Notes under the pieces: generated by a model
Database searches by the model: none
Told to the model about the DNA's origin: nothing
The model's input: only the letters and a program-made list of their open reading frames with translations
Shown here: positions 1-5,078 of the stretch, piece by piece
Numbering within the stretch: the first letter of the stretch is position 1
Layout: every line of letters starts with the position of its first letter
Made by a program: the position numbers and the translations under genes
Assembly (NCBI GenBank): GCA_007129635.1
Contig: SKVE01000071.1
Span: 1 to 5,274 of the forward strand
Direction of reading: 5' to 3'
From: Planctomycetaceae bacterium
GTDB lineage: Bacteria; Planctomycetota; Planctomycetia; Pirellulales; Pirellulaceae
DNA length: 5,274 bases

Positions 1-764
1 CCGAGCAGGGAAAGCGGGTGTGCTTGGTCGATCTGGACCCACAAGCTCATGCCTCGTTGCATCTGGGCGTGGCATTGGCCGAGGACCGCCAATCGGTCTA
101 CCACGTCTTGACGGGGGATACGCGGCTGTCCGAAGTACGTCTGTGCGTGGCGGAAAATCTCTGGCTGGTACCGTCCCAGTTGGATTTGGCGGCTGCCGAG
201 CTGGAATTGGCGGGCGAGGTAGGTCGCGAGGTGATTCTGCGTGATAAATTGCTGCTCGATTCGACCGATTTCGATTATCTGATCATCGATTGCCCACCCT
301 CGTTGGGCGTTTTGACCTTGAATGCTCTGACGGCGGTCCGCGAAGTCTTTCTGCCGCTGCAACCCCATTTTCTGGCTCTCCACGGTTTCGGGAAACTGCT
401 GCGCACGATCGAGGTGGTCGCTCATCGGCTGAACCCCGGCCTGCGGCTGACCGGCGTGATCTTGTGCCTGTACGAATCGGGAACGCGACTGGCCGCCGAA
501 GTGACGTCGGACGTCGAGGATTTTTTCCTTCGCCAGCGATCCGAAAGTGCTTGCTGGGCCGATGCCTGTAGTTTCCAGACCCGTGTCCGTCGAAATATCC
601 GCTTGGCCGAAGCTCCGAGTTTCGGCCAGTCGATCTTTCAGTACTCGCCGGAATCCAACGGCGCCAAGGACTACCGGCAACTGGCTCAGGAAGTGCTCGG
701 TTTCCCTTTGGACGGGCAGAACGAGTTGCTGCCCGCGGTTGGGGAAGTTGCAGAAGCCGCCTGA
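1..764 (+). CDS. parA: ParA/Soj-family ATPase, 5'-truncated by window edge
   Basis: This is the C-terminal 253 residues of a ParA/Soj (MinD-like deviant Walker) ATPase; the first complete codon is at base 3. Such proteins bind DNA in the ATP state and move or position chromosome or plasmid cargo together with ParB. In-window residue 1 is the E of EQGKRVCLVDLDPQAH, the strand that follows the P-loop; the KGGxGKTT loop itself lies upstream. Visible motifs are VDLDPQ (9-14), the VPSQLDLAAAELELAG segment (56-71), Walker B DYLIIDCPPS (91-100), and the Soj C-terminal signature RRNIRLAEAPSFG (196-208) followed by SNGAKDYRQLAQEV. The reading frame is intact to a TGA at 762-764. No ParB gene is in the window, so a segregation role is known for the family but not shown here; an orphan ParA positioning other cargo is possible. 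It converges on the kinase gene. Confidence 0.93.
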   Translation, partial: EQGKRVCLVDLDPQAHASLHLGVALAEDRQSVYHVLTGDTRLSEVRLCVAENLWLVPSQLDLAAAELELAGEVGREVILRDKLLLDSTDFDYLIIDCPPSLGVLTLNALTAVREVFLPLQPHFLALHGFGKLLRTIEVVAHRLNPGLRLTGVILCLYESGTRLAAEVTSDVEDFFLRQRSESACWADACSFQTRVRRNIRLAEAPSFGQSIFQYSPESNGAKDYRQLAQEVLGFPLDGQNELLPAVGEVAEAA

Positions 765-771
765 CAGCGGC
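756..771. terminator. Short GC hairpin over the parA stop codon, possible weak terminator
   Basis: GCCGC (756-760) and GCGGC (767-771) are perfect inverted arms around a 6-nt loop that contains the parA TGA. It sits between two converging genes, where a shared terminator would be expected. No T-run follows on either strand, so it is not a standard intrinsic terminator, and the 5-bp stem could be chance in GC-rich coding sequence. Confidence 0.22.
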
Positions 772-795
772 GTTACTGACCCATGGGAAGAGGTT

Positions 796-2013
796 TCAGG
801 ATTGCCCAGGTTCGGTATCTTTGTTTTTTAGAGCTGGTAAAGCACCGACCTCCAGGCGGCTGATGCCCGTCGTCCGTGAATCGCCGCGCAACACGCTCTC
901 GCTGGCCAAGCGTTTTTCCGCGATTCGTGCGCGGCGCGCCAGCACCGCTTCGAAATCAAAATCGACGGGGCTTCGTTCTGCCAGCGGCTCCAGGTACTTG
1001 GCCAACAGTTCGGCCGTTTCGAAGCGGTTTTCCGGGCGTCGAGCCATCATTTTGCGGATGATCTTCGACAGCCGCTCGGGTACCTTTCTATTGATTTCGC
1101 GCACGGGCGTCGCACGACGCCGTCGATGGCCATCCAGTTTCTTTGCCACGGATTCTTCAGGGAACGGGGTCCGGCCGGTCAAAAGAAAATAAAAGGTACA
1201 GCCCAGGCTGTAAATGTCAGCCCGACGATCGACTTCAAAGCTGTCCCTGGATTGTTCCGGAGCGATATAGTCGGCGGTGCCCAGGCAGGTTTGCCCCAGG
1301 ATCGTCGCTGCCGAAAATTCCGCTTCGCTGCCGCGCGTCATGGCCAGCCCAAAATCCAGTACCTTGACCAACCCGTCGCTGCGGATCAGCAGGTTCTCGG
1401 GTTTGACATCCCGGTGGACGAGCCCAAGCTCATGCGCGTGATGCAGGCCTTGCGAGGCCTGCAAGACAATATCGCAAGCCGTGGGCCATGGCAAAACGGC
1501 TCGACGGATCTGCAGTAACTCGAACAAACTGACGCCTCGTACCAGTTCCATGACCATGAAATGGATCACGCCATAGATATCCTCGGCTTGCTTGATCGCA
1601 TGAGTTCGCAGGATGTTCGGATGTTGCAGTTGCAGACCGGCCTCGGCCTCCAGTTGGAATCGGGTCAGCATGCCTTTGTGGTTGCGATGTCGATCCGACA
1701 GAACCTTCAACGCGACCTTCCAACCGGTCGATAGTTCCTCGGCCGAGTACAGGTAGCCCATGCCGCCAGAGCCCAGGATCTCCAGCAGCTTGTAGTCATC
1801 CAGGAACAGACCTCGGCGCCGTCCTTCCAGCAGTCGGTTGGCTTGGTAACGCGTGAGAACGCCCTCGGCGACCAATCGTCGAGCGGCCTCCAGCGGATCA
1901 TCCAGGTCGCGCAACCCCAGCCGTAGGACCGTCTGTCGACAGTGATAAGCCGACAGCAACCGGCTACGCTCCAGCAGGCTCAGGAAATCACCGGTAGCGG
2001 ACTGCTCGGGCAT
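796..2013 (-). CDS. Soluble Hanks-type serine/threonine protein kinase
   Basis: This 405-residue protein is a eukaryotic-like Ser/Thr kinase that transfers phosphate from ATP to protein Ser/Thr. Counting from the ATG at 2013, the domain spans about residues 72-345: glycine loop GSGGMG (81-86), ATP-anchoring Lys in VALK (K103), catalytic HRDVKPEN (D202, K204, N207), DFG (D220), and GTADYIAPEQ (245-254). All catalytic residues are present, so it should be active. A roughly 70-residue N-terminal module (EAARRLVAEGVLTRYQANRL) precedes the kinase, as in many planctomycete kinases. The C-terminal 55 residues are charged and of unknown role. No membrane segment is seen, so it is probably cytoplasmic. 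A GTG at 2022 is a possible start, but it lies inside an AGGTGA Shine-Dalgarno-like sequence (2019-2024) spaced 5 nt from the ATG, so the ATG is preferred. It follows the ABC ATPase gene by 29 nt and is probably cotranscribed. Its substrates are unknown. Confidence 0.93.
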   Translation of the reverse strand: MPEQSATGDFLSLLERSRLLSAYHCRQTVLRLGLRDLDDPLEAARRLVAEGVLTRYQANRLLEGRRRGLFLDDYKLLEILGSGGMGYLYSAEELSTGWKVALKVLSDRHRNHKGMLTRFQLEAEAGLQLQHPNILRTHAIKQAEDIYGVIHFMVMELVRGVSLFELLQIRRAVLPWPTACDIVLQASQGLHHAHELGLVHRDVKPENLLIRSDGLVKVLDFGLAMTRGSEAEFSAATILGQTCLGTADYIAPEQSRDSFEVDRRADIYSLGCTFYFLLTGRTPFPEESVAKKLDGHRRRRATPVREINRKVPERLSKIIRKMMARRPENRFETAELLAKYLEPLAERSPVDFDFEAVLARRARIAEKRLASESVLRGDSRTTGISRLEVGALPALKNKDTEPGQS

Positions 2014-2042
2014 ACCTGTCACCTGTTCCGGGTGCGAAGGGG

Positions 2043-2714
2043 CTAGAGGGTCAATGGTCCGTCCAGGATTCTTCCTTGATCCATCCGGATGACGCGCTCG
2101 GCTCTCTCTGCAGCTCGGTCGTCATGCGTGACCAACAGGATCGTCCCTCCCTGCTGCTGGAATTCGGAAAGCAGGTCCAGCAGGCCCGCCGCAGTTTCCG
2201 GGTCCAGATTGCCCGTGGGTTCGTCGGCCAATAACAACTGGGGTTGATTCAACAGGGCTCGCGCCATCGCAACCCGCTGCCGCTGGCCGACGCTCAGTTG
2301 ACCCGGGCGATGCGTGACGCGATCGTTCAATTGGAATCGTTCCAGCAGTTCTTCCGCCCGACCACGCATCTCTTGACGCTTGCCCGGCTGGGCGGCGATC
2401 AGGATGTTGTCCAGCACCGACAGGTAGGGCAGCAGATGGAACATTTGAAAGACAAACCCGACGTTCTCCGATCGGAATTGAGCCCGTTGGGCAGGCGTCA
2501 TTTCGGAAATCGTCTGATCGGCGACCAGGGCTCGGCCCGCCGTGGGCAAAGCCAATCCGCCGACCATCGACAACAACGTGGACTTGCCGCATCCGCTGGG
2601 GCCGCGAACGGCGACGTACTGTCCGTGGTCGACGATCAGATCGACATCATCCAAGGCGGTGACGTCCCCGCGCCGAGTACGAAAGACTTTTCGAAGGCCT
2701 TCCAGTCGGATCAT
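2043..2714 (-). CDS. ABC transporter ATP-binding protein, LolD/MacB/FtsE class
   Basis: This 223-residue protein is a complete ABC nucleotide-binding domain. Counting from the ATG at 2714: Walker A GPSGCGKS (38-45), Q-loop VFQ (Q90) followed by MFHLLPYLSVLDNI, signature LSVGQ (140-144, with Val where Gly is usual), Walker B LLLADE (E165), D-loop GNLD, and switch His in VTHDD (H197). The VFQxFHLLPxLSVLDN and ADEPTGNLD blocks are typical of the MacB/LolD/FtsE group, which powers non-canonical (mechanotransmitting) ABC systems acting on lipoproteins, efflux or cell-wall hydrolases rather than simple import. Its length is normal for a stand-alone subunit. A TTG at 2756 would add 14 residues, but it lacks a ribosome site and the MIRLEGLRKVF start fits the family; the site for the ATG is itself weak. 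It lies between the envelope gene (44-nt gap) and the kinase gene. No cognate permease is encoded in the window, so the substrate cannot be assigned. Confidence 0.92.
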   Translation of the reverse strand: MIRLEGLRKVFRTRRGDVTALDDVDLIVDHGQYVAVRGPSGCGKSTLLSMVGGLALPTAGRALVADQTISEMTPAQRAQFRSENVGFVFQMFHLLPYLSVLDNILIAAQPGKRQEMRGRAEELLERFQLNDRVTHRPGQLSVGQRQRVAMARALLNQPQLLLADEPTGNLDPETAAGLLDLLSEFQQQGGTILLVTHDDRAAERAERVIRMDQGRILDGPLTL

Positions 2715-2758
2715 TTCAAATCGCTCGTTTCCATCGATGGCAGAAGTGCTTCGCAAAT

Positions 2759-4135
2759 TCAGCGAGGTCGCAAGACCATGAAGGTCATTCCAAACAGCAA
2801 AACGAACGCGACCGCCAATCCCATGGCGACCAGAAACACCCCACGAAACATACTCGATGCGTCTCCGTTGGTCGAAGCGGCCGTCGCGGTCGCAGGCTCG
2901 GTGGTCAGGCTGACCGCAGCGACTTCCACCGTAGCGTCTTCCACCGTAGCGTCTTCTTCGACCGCAGCTTCTTCCGCTACGACGTCGGAAGGCTGGTCGG
3001 TGGCCTGAGCGATGTCCGACTCGACTTCGGCTGCGGTAGCCAGCTCAGCGTCTTCCGTGTCGGATTCCGGTTGCTCCAGCGAAGCCTGCTGGACGGGCGG
3101 GATCATTAGATCCTGGAAGAAGTCCTCGGTGCTGAACTGAGCTTCGGCGCCTTCCTCAGCACCAAACTTGGCGGCCAACTTTTCTGCGGCCACGAACCAA
3201 TTCGTAGCGAACAACAGGTCCATTCCCGGATTCTGATCCTTGACCGTGCAGGAACAGGCACCGGTGACGAAGTCGACGCAATCCAAAAGATTGTCCCGAT
3301 TGATCCCTCGACCGATACAAGGTGGCAGCGCGCGCCCGCGGCCGAAGATGACAAACATCATCGGTTGGTCCTCGAACTGCTCGTCCTTCAGATCCTCTTC
3401 CATCGACAGCAGCGTCTCCAGGAACCACTTCTCCTGCGGGTCCGATCGATCCACTTTCACGAATCCCACCTCGATCTGCGGCGACGCTGGTTCCTCTTCC
3501 GCTTCGTCACGTCGCGGCGTGAAGAATCCGACCGGCGGCGGGATATACAGCTCGATCTTGCCGCTGGCGATGTCAGCCACGAACTCCTTGATTAACTCTT
3601 CAGCTTTCTGATTGGCTTCGTCGTCCGAGCCCGTGATCATGACCATGACGCCAGCGGTGCCTTCGGATAACTGTTCTACCACTGATCGACGGGCTGGCGA
3701 GTCGATCAGGGTTTGCAACACCTCCGCATCCATGTCGCCGTGATGGATCGGCACGCCGTAAGGTGTCACGACCACGTAGCAGGGCGTTTGCTTGTCTGGC
3801 TGAGCCTCCCACCATTTCCGTACGTCGGGCGGGATGGTCTTCAACTCGGGATCCTCCTTGACATCAACGGCTGCCAAAAAAAGATTGGCCGTTCGCTCCT
3901 CGCACCTGGCCGCCGCCCGGATACTCTCATGGACCTCAACGACCGCTTCATCGACGTCCTGTTCGTGAAAGTAATAGATCTCGTAGGGTGCCGGTTCCCA
4001 ACGATACATGGCGTAGCGGTAGACGGGCGTGCTGCACGCCCAAACCGTACCGGCTGCGAGGAAGAAAACCGCCCCGAACACGCCCAATAGTCGACTAAAG
4101 TGCTTGGTTACCTGCAAGTTGGCAAATGAAATCAT
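2759..4135 (-). CDS. Secreted, C-terminally membrane-anchored cysteine-containing protein of unknown function
   Basis: This 458-residue protein has no function I can name. Residues 1-33 form a signal peptide: a basic start, the hydrophobic LLGVFGAVFFLAAG, then VWA before C34. Signal peptidase I after A33 fits; the VWA-C context is a poor lipobox, but lipidation of C34 is not excluded. The mature part opens with CSTPVYRYAMYRW (34-46), a motif I recall from planctomycete proteins near MacB/LolD-type genes. Two alpha/beta-looking halves follow (about 47-200 and 222-345). The second contains FGRGRALPPCIGRG and CSCTVKDQNPG (294-304); further cysteines are at 78, 119, 273 and 286. Residues 350-428 are an acidic, Ala/Thr-rich low-complexity linker. 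A hydrophobic span (431-455) and LRPR end the protein, giving an Nout-Cin anchor. An ATG at 4162 is possible, but the one at 4135 has an ideal Shine-Dalgarno. It is first in the operon with the ABC ATPase and kinase genes, suggesting an extracytoplasmic partner or sensor role. Confidence 0.85.
   Translation of the reverse strand: MISFANLQVTKHFSRLLGVFGAVFFLAAGTVWACSTPVYRYAMYRWEPAPYEIYYFHEQDVDEAVVEVHESIRAAARCEERTANLFLAAVDVKEDPELKTIPPDVRKWWEAQPDKQTPCYVVVTPYGVPIHHGDMDAEVLQTLIDSPARRSVVEQLSEGTAGVMVMITGSDDEANQKAEELIKEFVADIASGKIELYIPPPVGFFTPRRDEAEEEPASPQIEVGFVKVDRSDPQEKWFLETLLSMEEDLKDEQFEDQPMMFVIFGRGRALPPCIGRGINRDNLLDCVDFVTGACSCTVKDQNPGMDLLFATNWFVAAEKLAAKFGAEEGAEAQFSTEDFFQDLMIPPVQQASLEQPESDTEDAELATAAEVESDIAQATDQPSDVVAEEAAVEEDATVEDATVEVAAVSLTTEPATATAASTNGDASSMFRGVFLVAMGLAVAFVLLFGMTFMVLRPR
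2923..2956. repeat. 15-bp tandem repeat in the envelope protein linker
   Basis: The unit CTTCCACCGTAGCGT occurs twice without mismatch (2923-2937 and 2938-2952), and the period continues for four more bases. On the coding (minus) strand it gives the repeated pentapeptide DATVE (residues 395-404). It is in frame, so gain or loss of units would only change the length of the acidic linker before the membrane anchor. Confidence 0.85.
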
Positions 4136-4142
4136 CTTTCCG

Positions 4143-4147
4143 CCTCC
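4143..4147 (-). promoter_or_regulatory. Strong Shine-Dalgarno for the envelope protein gene
   Basis: The minus strand reads GGAGG here, 7 nt before the ATG at 4135. This near-ideal spacing decides the start over the in-frame ATG at 4162, which would otherwise place the site inside the coding sequence. It is the clearest ribosome site in the window and suggests the first gene of the minus-strand operon is well translated. Confidence 0.8.
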
Positions 4148-4185
4148 ACGGACAAAGGACATTTTTCAGTGGACCTGACACCTGT

Positions 4186-4214
4186 AGCTTAGCAACGTCG
4201 GTACCGTAGGGCAA
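4186..4214 (-). promoter_or_regulatory. Weak candidate promoter for the envelope-ABC-kinase operon
   Basis: On the minus strand, TTGCCC (4209-4214) and TAAGCT (4186-4191) are separated by 17 bp. The -35 matches sigma70 consensus at 4 of 6 positions but the -10 at only 3 of 6. The placement, about 50 nt before the ATG at 4135, is sensible. The match is poor enough to be chance, and an alternative sigma factor could be used instead. Confidence 0.2.
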
Positions 4215-4265
4215 TGATCCGAAACGCGTGCGAGAGGCAGGGAGGCGTAATTTGGTCCATGTGAC

Positions 4266-4282
4266 GGGTGCGTAAACGAGAA
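4266..4282. repeat. GGGTGCGTAAACGAGAA motif, copy 1 of 2
   Basis: This 17-mer matches copy 2 (4356-4372) at 14 of 17 positions in the same orientation. Its core CGTAAACG is also the exact reverse complement of the CGTTTACG core of copy 2. It lies about 130 nt upstream of the envelope gene start and 60 bp upstream of the -35 of the plus-strand promoter. A paired regulator-binding site is one reading; a genome-wide interspersed motif is another. Confidence 0.45.
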
Positions 4283-4325
4283 TTCTGCCGGACACCCATC
4301 ACCGTTTTCCTGACCAACGGGCCTC

Positions 4326-4344
4326 TCGCCACTGGCGAATCGCC
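4326..4344. promoter_or_regulatory. Overlapping TCGCC/GGCGA inverted repeats, candidate operator
   Basis: The sequence TCGCC (4326-4330), ACT, GGCGA (4334-4338), A, TCGCC (4340-4344) contains two perfect inverted repeats that share the middle arm. They cover the -35 hexamer and most of the spacer of the predicted fetAB promoter, where a repressor or MerR-type activator would bind. The arms are only 5 bp, so the operator role is inferred. Confidence 0.35.
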
Positions 4345-4354
4345 GAAGTATAAC
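4326..4354 (+). promoter_or_regulatory. Predicted sigma70-like promoter for fetAB
   Basis: The -10 hexamer TATAAC (4349-4354) matches consensus at 5 of 6 and sits 17 bp from a -35 TCGCCA (4326-4331) that matches at 4 of 6. Transcription would begin near 4361, giving a leader of about 34 nt before the fetA ATG. This is the best promoter match noticed in the window. Confidence 0.5.
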
Positions 4355-4355
4355 A

Positions 4356-4372
4356 GGGTGCGTTTACGAAAA
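4356..4372. repeat. GGGTGCGTTTACGAAAA motif, copy 2 of 2
   Basis: This partner of the motif at 4266-4282 overlaps the predicted transcription start of fetAB, directly after the -10 hexamer. Binding by a regulator here would be expected to affect initiation. Exact copy spacing is 90 bp, between eight and nine turns of B-DNA. Confidence 0.45.
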
Positions 4373-4394
4373 AAGGCTCCTGCAAAGTGGAATC

Positions 4395-5078
4395 ATGCCC
4401 GAGCAAGTCCTGCTAGAAGCGTGTCAGATCGGTCGTCGAGCTGCGTCCGGCGGGCCTTGGCTGCTACGCGGTCTGAGCCTGAGGATCGAGGCGGGCCAGC
4501 GAATTGCGTTGGCCGGTTTGTCCGGTTCGGGCAAGACGCTCTTTTTGCGATCGTTGGCTCGGCTGGATCCGATCGAAGAAGGCCAGGTTTTTTGGCGAGG
4601 CCAGTCGATTCGGGGTGTGCGAGTCCCCGAGTTTCGCCGCCGAGTGATCTACCTGCATCAGCGAGCGACGTTGGTCGAGTCGCGTGTGGAGGATGATCTG
4701 CGGGCAGCTTTTCATTTGCGAGTCAACCGGGACCAGCAATTCTGTTTGTCGAAGATCCTGCGATGGCTGCAGTGGCTGGGACGCGATCCCGACCTGCTGC
4801 AGCGGCGAAGTGGCGATTTATCCGGCGGTGAATCCCAATTGGTTGCCATCATGCGGGCCGTCCAGTTGGAACCCGACATGCTGCTGCTGGATGAACCGAC
4901 GGCCGCACTGGATCCGCAAACGGCCGAGGCCGTCGAGCGACTGGTCGACATCTGGTACCAGCAGCAACCCGATCATCGCGCGCTGGTTTGGGTGACCCAC
5001 AATCCCGAGCAATCCCGCCGTGTCGCTGGGCGACAACTGACCCTGCAGCAAGGTGCATTGATCGAGGCCGATCCCTGA
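4395..5078 (+). CDS. fetA: FetA-like ABC ATPase, metal exporter subunit
   Basis: This 227-residue protein is a complete ABC ATPase: Walker A GLSGSGKT (41-48), Q-loop YLHQ (Q89), signature LSGGE (142-146), Walker B MLLLDE (E167), D-loop ALD, and switch His in VTHN (H202). Its order, length and the LWVTH-like VWVTHNPEQSRRVAGRQLTLQ ending resemble E. coli FetA (YbbL). The identity is supported mainly by the next gene, a FetB/UPF0014 permease, whose ATG overlaps this TGA by one base. FetAB exports iron in E. coli and protects against oxidative stress; the plant STAR1-STAR2/ALS3 relatives are linked to aluminium tolerance, so the substrate here is not certain. The ATG at 4395 is preceded only by a weak AGTGGA ribosome site. 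A sigma70-like promoter with possible operator repeats lies 40-70 nt upstream. Confidence 0.88.
   Translation: MPEQVLLEACQIGRRAASGGPWLLRGLSLRIEAGQRIALAGLSGSGKTLFLRSLARLDPIEEGQVFWRGQSIRGVRVPEFRRRVIYLHQRATLVESRVEDDLRAAFHLRVNRDQQFCLSKILRWLQWLGRDPDLLQRRSGDLSGGESQLVAIMRAVQLEPDMLLLDEPTAALDPQTAEAVERLVDIWYQQQPDHRALVWVTHNPEQSRRVAGRQLTLQQGALIEADP

Larger units (their letters stand above)
4136..4394. other. Divergent intergenic region between the envelope operon and fetAB
   Basis: These 259 bases separate two divergent starts and must hold promoters for both directions. It contains the envelope gene's ribosome site, a probable plus-strand promoter, two related GGGTGCGTwwACGA motifs and TCGCC/GGCGA inverted repeats, annotated separately. 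A short minus-strand frame (4095-4295) crosses the region but shows no family resemblance and runs into the envelope gene in another frame, so no gene is called. No tRNA, small-RNA fold or insertion sequence end was recognised. Confidence 0.75.

Noticed and set aside
821..1518. Several plus-strand frames opposite the kinase gene
   Set aside because: All are antisense to kinase coding sequence with every catalytic motif intact, and their products are Arg/Pro/Ser-rich.
2014..2022. GTG at 2022 as the kinase start
   Set aside because: It falls within the AGGTGA that best serves as ribosome site for the ATG at 2013; the difference is only three residues.
2731..2740. Perfect palindrome CCATCGATGG in the gap between the envelope and ABC genes
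   Set aside because: A single 10-bp palindrome inside an operon gap with no promoter elements around it is compatible with chance.
2244..3008. 254-codon plus-strand open frame opposite the ABC ATPase and envelope genes
   Set aside because: It lies antisense to two well-supported genes, crosses their junction, and its translation is low-complexity with no family resemblance.
4095..4295. 66-codon minus-strand frame through the intergenic region
   Set aside because: It overlaps the signal-peptide coding part of the envelope gene in another frame, lacks recognisable motifs and would conflict with that gene's strong ribosome site.
4266..4296. GGGTG and CACCC arms as a possible hairpin
   Set aside because: The stem is only 5 bp with a loop of more than 20 nt, too weak to call a structure.
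4268..4696. 142-codon plus-strand frame overlapping the start of fetA
   Set aside because: It is out of frame with the ABC ATPase, whose motifs are complete; the product is Arg/Ser-rich as expected for a shadow frame.
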